Assembly (NCBI GenBank): GCA_033964015.1
Contig: CM066923.1
Coordinates: 2,666,001 to 2,730,000, forward strand
Direction: 5' to 3'
Source: Scolanthus callimorphus
Taxonomy: Eukaryota > Cnidaria > Anthozoa > Actiniaria > Edwardsiidae
DNA: 64,000 nt
This document shows, piece by piece, positions 45,501 to 55,747 of this stretch (position 1 is its first letter; each line of letters begins with the position of its first letter). The translations under genes and the position numbers were made by a program. The notes beneath the pieces were generated by a model. It was not told the origin of the DNA and made no database searches. It worked only from the letters and a program-made list of their open reading frames with translations.

Positions 45501-48500
45501 GGAAACCAATGACATCCAAGGTATGCCTTAATTCATGCTAAAATATTCTTTGTAGAATTCTACTAGCTTAATAAATCCTGCAATCTGATTGGCTACCCTA
45601 CTCCATATCTAACATGTGATCAAATAGTGTATAGCACTTCACTTTATCTTAAGGTTATAATAATAAACCATTTACAATTTCTCTTCAGCAAATACAATAA
45701 ATGCATTGGAAATCTACCCCAAAAGGGGGAGTGGTCTGCCAGTCCCCCCTCAATCTGCCCCATGCTTCATTTCAGCAAATTGAAGAATGTATGCAAGTGT
45801 ATTTACTACAATGAAACAATTAGACTACTTAATAATCATCTTTTTCTATGAGTAGAAAGTAAACGTTGTGCTTCGGAAAAAGGCTTGATTTGCTTGTGAA
45901 ACTTTCGTCTACTAGTTTCACAAATATTCAACAAAGTTCAATGAAATGTTTATATGTAATAACCAGTTTTGATACCTAGGCCTTCTATTTGGATATGCCA
46001 GCTTAGTGACTCATGAATGATGACTGTTACTTGTATAAGATACTCTTACGCTTCCTTTGTATTGTAAAATTTTGTTCCCAGTAGCTATGGCAGCCACATA
46101 CACCATCCCGTCAGGCTTAACAGACTACATGTTAGTGTGTGATAGTGGTGAGAAACCCTTGGTATTGCTACATCTACTTGTGAATAAGCAACTATCAGGA
46201 GTTTTGTGCTTCACTTCCACCCTAGAGTCTACACACAGGTGAGGAAATACTGGTATGAGAATCCAAAATTCCAAAATTAGCCATATGATAATTATACATT
46301 TTCTGGTCTTTATAGTGGTCCTTTGGAGACCAATTGTCTATACTTTGTCAGTTTGTCAGCCTAGAACATAGGCTTCCCAGGATCATTGAGCGAACTTTAG
46401 AGTTGATAGTTCGCAGTTTTATAGTGTCGCTGTGTGAAGTTTGACTGAGTTCGATGAGCGCTAAAATATGAGTACCTACGAAAAATAAAAAAGTTTGAAA
46501 AATACCCTTATCTAGTCCTTTAGTACTTTAATAAATCACTACTAGCATTTATTCGGTCAGAAATACACTTTTAAGCGAGTTTTAGCCAATTTTATTGTCA
46601 CCTCTCACACTACTATATGTTCTGGAAGGCCGCAAACCTGCAAAATTCAGAACGCTCAGCGATCAAAAATTTCCCTCGATTTTTTCCCAAAAATCATCGT
46701 CGCTTGCTCAAACAAACCTCGCATAATAAAAGTAAAACTATTCAGCTTTGTTGTTTACCTTTCTCGTGGAAATCAAACCCTCTCTGGCTGATATAAATGG
46801 AGAATCTTTTCAGCCTCGTCCATTCGTCCTGAGAGCAATGGCGGCCCCGGCAGTAAATCCCGTTCCAAAACACAAACCGTTGAGACATTTTTTCTCCAGT
46901 CGAGGGGTGGGCTAGACATTGTCTCAGGCTCTAGTCACTTCCCGTCCTAGACCCGGTAAAATGTTTTTTGCGCGTGATCATTGGATTTGAATCAATCAAG
47001 TCTATCTCGCCGGTCACGCATTCGCGTGCAACAAAAGTTTTACCCGGTCTAGGACGGGAAGTGACTAGAGCCTGAGACAATGTCTGGCCCACCCCTCGAC
47101 TGGAGAAAAAAATGTCTCAACGGTTTGTGTTTTGGAACGGGATTTACTGCCGGGGCCGCCATTGCTCTCAGGACGAATGGACGAGGCTGAAAAAATTCTC
47201 CATTTATATCAGCCAGAGAGGGTTTGATTTCCACGAGAAAGGTAAACAACAAAGCTGAATAGTTTTACTTTTATTATGGGAGGTTTGTTTGAGCAAGCGA
47301 CGATGATTTTTGGGGAAAAATCGAGGGAAATTTGTGGATCGCTGAGCGTTCTGAATTTTGCAGTTTGCGGCCTTCCAGAACATATAGTAAGAGTAAGAGG
47401 TGACAATAAAATTGGCTAAAACTCGCTTAAAAGTGTATTTCTGACCGAATAAATGCTAGTAGTGATTTATTAAAGTACTAAAGGACTAGATAAGGGTATT
47501 TTTCAAACTTTTTTATTTCTCGTAGGTACTCATATTTTAGCGCTCATCGAACTCAGTCAAACTTCACACAGCGACACTATAAAACTGCGAACTATCAACT
47601 CTAAAGTTCGCTCAATGATCCTGGGAAGCCTATGCCTAGAATATAACCTTCCACTTCGATGAATGATCAAGATAATGCTTTACCTTATTTTTATTATTGA
47701 TAAGTAATGATTTTTTTAAACTACACATAATACAAAATAGATGTTTTCTGGACATTTTGTTGCTTAATTCATCTTCAAAAGTCACATGTGAACAAACTGA
47801 CAACAGCATGGCTGACTTGGCCTCTTTATGTTAATTAAATACTTTTTATAATTTTTGCTTATAGCTTTCGCTAATTTCTGAATAGCAATGCAGGTCAGAA
47901 ACAGGCAAGGTTGTGTCTTATGTGGGCTAGGATTAGTAATTAAAAAACTTATTATAAATAGTGATCATCTTTACAGGTTGTACCTTCTGATCAAGTTGTA
48001 TGACAGTGTCAAGGTTGCTGAATACTCCTCAAATCTGAATGCCACCCAGCGAAGAGGGATCCTTAGGGATTTCAAGCAAGGCAGCATTCAGATTATTATT
48101 TGTTCTGATGCCATGGCAAGAGGCCTTGATATTGAGAATGTTTCCCATGTGATCAGCTATGATGCCCCTAACTACATCAAGACATATATTCACCGGGTTG
48201 GGAGGACGGCAAGAGCAGGAAACCAAGGTAAGCAGCATTCTGATAGACAATTGGTGGGATAACGAGGGGGTGCTCCAGACTTTTTGTATCAGGGGGTTAG
48301 GAATGAGGCATGAAAATCCCCCAAATCCTATGACCAAAATTTGTCTGACACAGGAACTGCCATCACGTTGCTACATAGTGAAGAAGTGCATCACTTTAAG
48401 GCACTCATCCACAAAACTGGACGAGAAAAGCTCCCAAAGTACAGCATCAAGGAGGATGAGATTAAAGACATGGAGGAGAAATATCAGGAAACTTTGCAAA

Positions 48501-51500
48501 GGTAATGCCATTTCCATGTAGCTAAAAATAGCTTGTGTTGGACAAGAAAACTTTAACAAAGTTGTCTAGAAAGTAAAGCGCCCTTGTCAGCCGTTCTTTT
48601 GTTATTGTTTTCATTCAAAATCCAGAAGTGTACTATCTAGCAAAATATCCTGAACACAGACAGTTACATTCTACATTTACCCGCGCTATTTTCTAAATCA
48701 GCCGATGGAAATGGATGCTTTCTCTTGATATGTTGCTAGGCTGACAAAATGGCAGCTGTTAGAGGCTCTCAAGGGTTTTCCCAAAAGATTTTAAAATGTT
48801 TGATATGAATGGCGTCCCTACCCTAAGAGAGATTCATATATTACCTGTGCCAGACTCCTTGGGGGGAGGGGGTATATCTGGACTGACTGAGTGTCGCATG
48901 AGACCAAAATATGCCATGGTTAATTGCGAGCATTTTTTTACAAGAACAAATAACTCGCGTGACAGAAAACTCGCGTGACGAATCACGTTAATTACCCTCG
49001 CCCTGCATGTGATAGTAAGCGTGACCTTACGATCTGATTTTATTGAGACCTGTGTCTAATGTCAAAATACTTTTGGTGCCTAACAGCCTACAGCTCTTTT
49101 GCATAAGGCATTCCTCTGGCCAGTTTTATCATGTTTTTAGAGATTCTAGCCCTCGCTGCGACGGGGTTCGTTATTTACTACTTGTTTTTCGAGTTCCGCG
49201 GATGTAATTTACCGCCTGGGCCACGACCATTGCCTTTCATTGGAAACCTTAACTTGCTGAGCAAGCGAATGTACTTAAACTTGACGGAGCTGGGAAAAAC
49301 CTATGGCAACATATTTCGCATATACTTTGGCCACAGGCCTGCTGTTGTTCTGAGCGGAGACGCAATCAGAGAAGCCTTGGTTCGACAGCCTAGGATCTTT
49401 GCTGGTCGTCCTCAGCCTTCCGGTAGTCGACTTAGTGAGGAGTTGGGCCGAGGCGCGGGTCTCCCGATGTTGGATTATGGCGAGCAATGGAAACTATTTC
49501 GCAAACTCGGACATTCTGCTATTAAAGTCTATGGCGAAGATCGTTTACAAGAAGTGATAAAAAACGAAGTTATCGAGCTCTGCAAACGGCTTGAGGCATC
49601 AAACGGCAAAGCCATAGACATCACTAGGCAACTTGGCACGGCCGTGACGAATGTGATTTGCACGAAAATCTTTGGGTCTCGCTATGAAATTGATGACCCT
49701 GAATTTGTCAAAGTTTATGAAATTCACGAGAGGATTACACGGGTACCCTTTGGAAACGAGGCATTGAGAAGTAGTGTGCCATTACTGAAGCTTTTCATCC
49801 CGGAGAGTAATGCATACGAGGAGCTGAAAAAGCTATTTGCAGAAAGGTACAGTCTTATCCGTGGCAAATTAAACTCTCATCAGGCGACCTTTGACCCAGA
49901 CAATATCCGTGACTATACCGACGCGTTACTTAAAGCAAAACAAGAAGCCGAAATGGAGGATAAATCCAGCAAGGAGTTCCTAACAGAGCACGATATTATC
50001 ACGTCTGGACTTGCCACTCTCTTTATTGCTGGCTCGGAGACGACTGCTACAACTCTCGGGTGGGCTGTGGTCTATCTCCTTCGTAACCCGCATGTTCAAA
50101 CTCGGCTCAATCAAGAAATCAATGACGTCATAGGGCCTCGCGAATTTCCACAGCTATCCCGCAGAAAGGAGTTTCCACTACTGGAGGCATTCACAGCCGA
50201 GACCTTGCGCATGGCAAATCTGACTCCCCTCGCAATCCCTCACAAGACAACGGCACCTTCCAAGCTCCTTGGATACGATATCCCAGAGGGGACCACCGTG
50301 TTTATCAATTTATGGTCCCTCCATCACGACCCCTTCGTCTGGGACGACCCTTATCAGTTCAACATCGATCGGTTTTTGGATGAGGAGGGAAATTTCAAGT
50401 CCCCATCTGGAGGAGTCTTTCTCCCGTTCGGAACTGGAATGAGGGTGTGTATGGGGGAGGTGCTGGCCCGGTCTGAGTTGTTTCTTTTCCTCGCGCGTCT
50501 GTTACAGCAGTTCAAGTTTGTTAACCCTCCGGGTTGTGCCTTGCCGTCCATGGATGGTGATCTAGGAAGTGTTCTGCACCCGATGCCTTATACTGTGTGT
50601 GTTCAAAAGCGTCTGTAAGCACGCGCACTTAGATGGCCCTCTCTTATGTGCTCATGGATGTATATAAACACTAGAGGAACGGGTTGTGCCTTGCTGTCTA
50701 TGGATGGTGATCTAGGAAATGTTCTGCACCCGATGCCTTATACTGTGTGTGTTCAAAAGCGTCTGTAAACATGCGCACTTAGATGACCCTCTCGTGTGCT
50801 CATGGATGATTATAAACACTAGAGGAACGGGTTGTGCCTTGCTGTCTATGGATGGTGATCTAGGAAGTGTTCTGCACCCGATGCCTTATACTGTGTGTGT
50901 TCAACAGTGTCTGTAAACACGCGCACTTTGTGGCCCTCTCGTGTGCTCATGGATGAATATAAACACGAGCGGAACTTTCCTATCTCAGCCCCATGACTTC
51001 TTTACAGATTAAGCCGGCTTAAGCGGAGGAGGCGGAGACGGAAACGTAAGGACGCTTGCGTTCGTGTGAAAATCAAGGAAGCAGAACGGAAGGTGACCTT
51101 TTTCTTACGTCTCCACTTATGCTTACGTCGCTTGGCATTGAACACCCCAAATTAGAAAATAACACCTATGTTGTATTGTGAATGTGCGCATTCTGATTGG
51201 TTAAAAAGCGTGTTTGTAAGAGACCTGAGAAACACGATTGTCACGCAACGCTGTCGCGCGTGTGTATGTTATTTTCTAAAAGCAATAAAAATACTTTCTG
51301 CGTGATCTCTGGTTTCTTACAAACACTCGGGGAATGTTGGTCGACTACGGCTCGTGTCTTTCAAGTTTTGATCAGTTCTCCCAACATCCCCCTCGTGTTT
51401 GTAAGAAACCAGAGAGCACGCGGAAAGTACTTTTATTGCTTAATTATGAGAACCTGCTCAGTCTGGCAAAGAAAACTGGTTTATTATAGACAAAAATCAC

Positions 51501-52946
51501 TCTAATCTTTAAAGTCAAATTTCTGGATTTTAATTGTGCGAGAAACATATTGTTAAGCCATATTAACATATATATACTAAAGCGTGCAAATAAAAAGAAT
51601 ATAGTAGTTCTTGTTTGTTACTTTTTTTGAATTCGAATTCCAAGGTAGACACTACAAGGGCAACACGCATTTCAATAGCACCTGAAATCTCTTAGCTCCG
51701 TCGAGAGCTAGGGCGTCGCCTTAAGCCAGAAAGCTCTAGCGTTCCTTGATTTGTTTTTGTAATTAAATTAGCACCATGTAGCAAAATACGTTTGTTGCAG
51801 GCTTCCGCCCAGGATGGCTTGCATGGACATTTCAGCGAGTCCTTGTACAGACACATAGGAAATGTTATCCATTTGACATTTGACAACACCGACAGCATCG
51901 AGTGTCAGCTTCAATTCTAATGATTTGATCAACATTTACAGTGTAGTTGGTCAACGGTAGACGCGAGGGAGTCAATTCTAATGATTTGATCAACATTTAC
52001 AGTGTAGTTGGTCAACGGTAGCGATGAACTGTGAAAAGGACTATTGGGCATGACCAACTTTTCCTTCTCTTCAGAAATATTGCCTTACGTCAATTGTAAA
52101 CTTGGTTTGACTTCGACGATGATGAAATTAGTTTTTCTTCCTAAAACTGCGAAAATTAGGGTCTCTCTCGCTGGAACTAGTAACGTTTCATTTTGACGAA
52201 CAATGCTTTGCGCACAGTGAGGCGAGATCAGCTGGATAGTTCAGATTTCAGGTGACTTTCGAAAACTAAACGCAAATTCAAATCCACATAGCCAATCAGG
52301 AGTGGAAGCCATTCAACAACAAACCAATCAGGAGGGGAAGCCATTCAACAACAAACCAATCAGCAGGAGTCGAAGTAGGTCAGACTTGCGTTTTGTCATG
52401 ACGTGAGCATTGGTGCGTTTTGATTTAGTTCCCAATTTGATTGGCTCAAAGACGACATACTTTATACTTTATTCAATAGAAACGCTGACTAAATGTAAGT
52501 CTGGCTACTTTCGGCGGTCATCTGAAATCCGCCCTATGACGGTGGTGATACCAATCGCAAGGTGATTACGCCAATTCTGAATAAAGCCTGCAGTAGTGAT
52601 TACAATGTAATTTTAGATTTAGCCTGCTCGCGTGCGTTTTTTTTTTGGCGATAAAGCCGAAAACCCAAGAGTTCGTAGTCGTGTCCGTCATCTTGGACGC
52701 GCGGAAGAAATGGCCTGGAGCTAGTGACAAAGATAGCGGCCACGACTATACGAACCCTGGGGTTTTCGTGTTTTTTTCGCGATAAAGAAAAAAAAAACGC
52801 ATGCGAGCAGGCTAGTGCAGATTGATCAAACGTGTTTTCTGTTTCTGTCCAGGCTAGAGCAAGTTGTGCGGGATGAAAAGCAAAAGGGGGGCATGAGGCA
52901 ACATCCAGACAGGCTCAACAAGACAAAACATGCTAAGAAGAGCTAA
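42519..52946 (+). CDS. DDX51: DEAD-box RNA helicase, DDX51-like
   Basis: Seven exons: 42519-43620, 44276-44509, 45318-45520, 46082-46238, 47977-48227, 48354-48501 and 52853-52946, giving about 729 aa after one base correction. The start MALFLVERY matches the DDX51 N-terminus I recall, followed by a Lys/Glu-rich arm. Motifs run in order: Q-like FPVQSAIIP, Walker [26 protein letters not shown] ([10 protein letters not shown]), TAT in place of the usual [18 protein letters not shown] and [10 protein letters not shown]. The basic tail comes from the distant last exon. DDX51 acts in 60S ribosome biogenesis in the nucleolus (family knowledge). Within exon 1 the frame must shift by one base between 42851 and 42897, most simply one more G at 42867-42869; as given it stops at 42899. 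The last intron (4.35 kb) contains a complete P450 gene; intron 4 contains a 1.27-kb fold-back element. Confidence 0.9.
43621..44275. other. DDX51 intron 1
   Basis: No gene or recognisable repeat. The intron 44510-45317 is likewise featureless apart from AT-rich stretches. Confidence 0.4.
46367..47634. mobile_element. Complete fold-back element with ~600-bp arms, in DDX51 intron
   Basis: The left arm starts CATAGGCTTCCCAGGATC and the right arm ends GATCCTGGGAAGCCTATG. The arms stay nearly perfectly complementary for about 595 bp each (about 46367-46962 and 47037-47634), separated by a loop of roughly 75 bp. The 7-bp direct repeat CCTAGAA flanks it at 46360-46366 and 47635-47641, indicating insertion. 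No protein is encoded. A truncated relative is at 8434-9214. Confidence 0.9.
49131..50618 (+). CDS. Cytochrome P450, clan 2-like, intronless
   Basis: A single 495-aa frame with every P450 landmark. There is an N-terminal membrane anchor (about residues 1-22), a proline hinge LPPGPRPLP (27-35), I-helix AGSETT (300-305), ExxR at 357-360 (ETLR), and the heme loop [10 protein letters not shown] with ligand Cys440. Length is normal for a microsomal P450. The I-helix, heme loop and [16 protein letters not shown] region resemble clan 2 (CYP1/2/17-like) enzymes, so the likely role is ER-bound monooxygenation of lipids, steroids or xenobiotics. The substrate cannot be told from sequence. It lies wholly inside the last DDX51 intron on the same strand and has no introns, unlike its neighbours, suggesting ancestral intron loss or retroposition. 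No poly(A) tract is visible at its 3' end. The last ~28 codons plus 3' UTR are repeated downstream. Confidence 0.95.
   Translation: MFLEILALAATGFVIYYLFFEFRGCNLPPGPRPLPFIGNLNLLSKRMYLNLTELGKTYGNIFRIYFGHRPAVVLSGDAIREALVRQPRIFAGRPQPSGSRLSEELGRGAGLPMLDYGEQWKLFRKLGHSAIKVYGEDRLQEVIKNEVIELCKRLEASNGKAIDITRQLGTAVTNVICTKIFGSRYEIDDPEFVKVYEIHERITRVPFGNEALRSSVPLLKLFIPESNAYEELKKLFAERYSLIRGKLNSHQATFDPDNIRDYTDALLKAKQEAEMEDKSSKEFLTEHDIITSGLATLFIAGSETTATTLGWAVVYLLRNPHVQTRLNQEINDVIGPREFPQLSRRKEFPLLEAFTAETLRMANLTPLAIPHKTTAPSKLLGYDIPEGTTVFINLWSLHHDPFVWDDPYQFNIDRFLDEEGNFKSPSGGVFLPFGTGMRVCMGEVLARSELFLFLARLLQQFKFVNPPGCALPSMDGDLGSVLHPMPYTVCVQKRL
50531..50978 (+). repeat. Triplication of the P450 C-terminal codons and 3' flank
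   Basis: Units of about 148-150 bp start with GGGTTGTGCCTTG at 50531, 50681 and 50829. The first contains P450 residues about 468-495 and the stop. The second and third repeat that coding piece ([12 protein letters not shown]) with its TAA and 3' flank, differing by a few substitutions. Confidence 0.92.
51152..51443. mobile_element. Composite inverted-repeat element, copy 1
   Basis: Two adjacent inverted-repeat units. The first runs TTAGAAAATAACACCTATG...TTATTTTCTAA (about 51152-51280). The second (about 51281-51443) has ends AGCAATAAAAATACTTTCTG and GGAAAGTACTTTTATTGCTT. The pair recurs, inverted, at 57957-58272. It contains AATAAA at 51284-51289, which could serve as a poly(A) signal for the P450 gene upstream. 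Confidence 0.75.
51903..52022. repeat. About 62-bp direct duplication
   Basis: TCAATTCTAATGATTTGATC followed by AACATTTACAGTGTAGTTGGTCAACGGTAG (given here in two parts) occurs twice in tandem. Another short duplication around AGCCATTCAACAACAAACC lies at about 52285-52365. Confidence 0.8.
52622..52812. mobile_element. TA-flanked MITE just upstream of last DDX51 exon
   Basis: 191 bp, ends GCCTGCTCGCGTGCGTTTTT and AAAAACGCATGCGAGCAGGC, flanked by TA. It ends 40 bp before the terminal-exon acceptor (52851-52852), so the branch-point region is partly defined by this insertion. Confidence 0.78.
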
Positions 52947-53018
52947 GGCAGCTGATATAAAAGGTGATTGCGACTAGGGGAAATGATAGGGTTTTAAGTG
53001 GCTGGGTCTACAAAATTG

Positions 53019-53250
53019 AATGGACCAAACCAGCTGTAATGTATACGCGCGATGCATGTCGGTAAATTAGTGAGGTTTGACCAACATAGTGTGCAGCGCG
53101 CGCTGCATCATGGTATTTGTGTTACATGTCAAGAAGATATGGTTGCCCCCATTGCATTTAGGGAAGACTGTTATACCTCCTCTTCATGTCGAGGGCTTTT
53201 CTCAACTGAAAAGAGCGCGCGCTTATAACCGGTAGCTGGAATACTCCATT
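53019..53250. mobile_element. MITE family C, copy 2
   Basis: Ends near AATGGACCAAACCAGCTG and GTAGCTGGAATACTCCATT, with interior GCATGTCGGTA and GCGCGCGCTGCAT shared with copy 1 at 24778-24945. It is longer and more degenerate than copy 1. A possible DDX51 poly(A) signal, AATAAA, follows at 53517-53522. Confidence 0.62.
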
Positions 53251-53901
53251 GTAAATGAAACATGGAAATTTCTGTTGAGTTATTTGAATGCTCGTCATTT
53301 CCTCTTACATGTTCCGTAGTATATTAACTAAAGGCCCTAACTCATTTCTGTCTTCTCGCATAAACTGCGCGAGAGCACAAGTACGGCATTTTCCGATTTT
53401 TCTTATTTTTTAAGTGAAAATCCACGAGTTGGCCTACGGTTGCCTTTTATATAGTAATGTCGGTTCTTTTCTCTTTTAAAGCCAAAAAGTGATTTATTAA
53501 AGTGAATTTCACTTTAAATAAATATTCTACAAGATAGGTCATTATTTAAGCTTTAAAACGACTTATAAACGACCCGTGTAGTATGACGCGACACGGACTT
53601 TTCTCCGCGAACGCCTCGTTTACGTTAAGAGAAAATACAACGGAAACTTAGAGGACATTTGTGAAGTATTTATTTTGAGCTTGATATATTTGGTTGGGAC
53701 GAGTTATTCGAAATCTCCTCTTATCTTATGCAGAAGGGGCCGATTAGGACAATCAAATCAATGATGTTTTCTGTGGAATGGACTACTACAAGAACACACA
53801 CCTGCACCATAATGTTCGTTGTTCTTTATTTATTATTATTTATTATTTGTCTGTGACATAAACATAAGTTTGCAACAGGCATAATACGGAGCTTGGTCAG
53901 C

Positions 53902-55684
53902 CTAGCCACGGCGGCGACAGTGGTTGCGGCAGCGGCAGCAATACTTGCGGCAGGAGCTTCCCCTCCAGCTACAGCAGTACGAATAACATCGGTAGCAGCA
54001 GCGACGCAAGCAGTTGACGTAGCAGCGCCTTTTCAGAACTGGATTTGTGATCCTTCGGCATTTGCGACTGCACCTCACTTGACAAGAACGGAGGCTGGGA
54101 CGACGACGATGGGGGTCCTCATCTGCGGGATACAAATCATGATCATCTTAGTGTAGCTTGGGACCAAACCAGTTCAGCAATTGATTCAACTTCATTCAAT
54201 ATCAAGCTTAAAGAGCATGTTGTTAATGTTTTCATCCGGTATTAGAAGACGAATTACGTGTAGAAATGTTGAAATAACCATCTAAAAACAAAGTTTTCTT
54301 CTTCATTTGCCAAATTGAAGCGAAATATCGCACTACATTCCCTAACTGAGCCGATGATTTCGGACCTTTATTTCAGTCCTTCTTCGGGGCGACTAAAAAC
54401 CGGCGATTGAAATGGATACTTTTTCAAACTCAGTATGTTGCATGGCTGTCAAAGTTGCGGCTGACATAGGCTCTTTAATGAAAATCATAGGCGTGACTGA
54501 AGTTTGGATATGCGTTCTTAATTTGCATAAGCTCTTTCAGGTTGTCTGCGTTTTTGGCAAGGAATTTCGCACCAGTTTCAGTTTTTTTTATTGCACTTTA
54601 AAATATCATGTAGATGAACACTAGCCCGGATGAGCGCCATTTTTCGCGAATGATTAACAAATCCCTAGGTTCTTACAAGTGGGTTTTTACCGTACTGCAA
54701 AATATACCTTCGTCCTCATTCTGTGCAACCTCACTGTCATCGTCTGAAAGAGAAAACACACACATGAATATAAAATGTAATAAATCTTTTAAAATAAGTT
54801 CTATAGTTAACGGAAATCTAGTTTAGCCATTTGGCGTACAACCAACATCAGAGAAAAAATTGAGAGATTTCTAACAAAGAATTGGCACGATTGTTAAAAA
54901 CGCTGTTATAAAATAAGATTAGTGGTCTCCTAAACAAAAAATAATCCTATAATAAGCGTCAACCTAATAGTCTTAGATGAAAGAAAACGGAACATAAATT
55001 TGAGTTGTATAGAGTTTGAAAATTGTTCAGCCTGGTAAGAAATCAAAAATACCCTCGCAATCCAATTCCATCCGCTCAATGATAATGAAAATACTCCACA
55101 ACTTGCTCAAATTTATTCATTTAAAGGGATCTTTTGATCAAAGAAGTATATCAAATCCAAACAATCTTACCTTTCTCCTCTAGTTCGGCCGTTTCTACAG
55201 GTTCCTCACTCTCTGCCTCTGAAGCAAAGAAAACCGGTATTTTATTTGGATCGATTTGTATTATCCAATCAATCAGCATGGTGAAATTTTTCTGGGTAAC
55301 TCAAACGCAGGGCTTTAGCAAAGGCATCAATTAATCAAATTATGAATTTTGTGCTCGACTACACCCTCGAGTAGATCGCGAATGTTTTTACCTCAAGAAG
55401 TTTTCCTTCAGAGTTTCTTTATTAAAATAATTCATGTTTGGCAGATACACATTTTAAGGTGTGTATAAAAGCTGAAATTCCAAAAGGAAGAGGATTGTAA
55501 TGTAGCATCTTTTGAGGGGAAACAAAGATTGACCCGTAAGCCTGCTCCTTTTGTAACTTTTTACAAATGTTACTGCCACAAAAAAGAACTTACCGACAGG
55601 CTCGTCTTGTATTTCCTCATTCGGAACAGCAAAAGACACAGCAACGAAGGCCGCGAGAAACAGCAAAAGGAGGTTGAACTTCAT
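53902..55684 (-). CDS. Secreted Cys/Arg-rich peptide precursor, antimicrobial-peptide-like
   Basis: Four exons on the minus strand: 55684-55594, 55218-55171, 54743-54708 and 54122-53902, all joined in phase 1, giving 131 aa. The first exon is a signal peptide of about 19 residues (MKFNLLLLFLAAFVAVSFA). The next parts form a strongly acidic propeptide (DEPV, ESEEPVE, DDSEV, DED). An RRR site then marks the switch to a mature region of about 65 residues with 15 Cys and about 20 Arg/Lys, beginning with a C-x3-C-x3-C spacing and later several CC pairs. The charge layout (acidic pro-part neutralising a cationic peptide) is typical of antimicrobial peptide precursors such as cnidarian arminins, but the Cys pattern matches no family I recognise. 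A toxin or structural Cys-rich peptide remains possible. A TATA box lies 57 nt upstream. TTTATT runs at about 53824-53844 give gene-strand poly(A) signals. Confidence 0.82.
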
Positions 55685-55740
55685 CTTGACGAGTTGCTCT
55701 GTCAGTGATGACTTGAGAAACTCACATAAACGTTGCCCCT

Positions 55741-55747
55741 TTTTATA
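55741..55747 (-). promoter_or_regulatory. TATA box of the Cys-rich peptide gene
   Basis: TATAAAA on the minus strand, 57 nt upstream of the start codon. This would give a 5' UTR of about 25-30 nt, as usual for small, strongly expressed secreted-peptide genes. Confidence 0.65.

Noticed and set aside
53893..54156. Ala-rich plus-strand frame opposite the Cys-rich exon
   Set aside because: It is the complement of the Cys/Arg codons (GCA/GCG against TGC/CGC); the minus-strand model has signal peptide, phased introns and TATA box.
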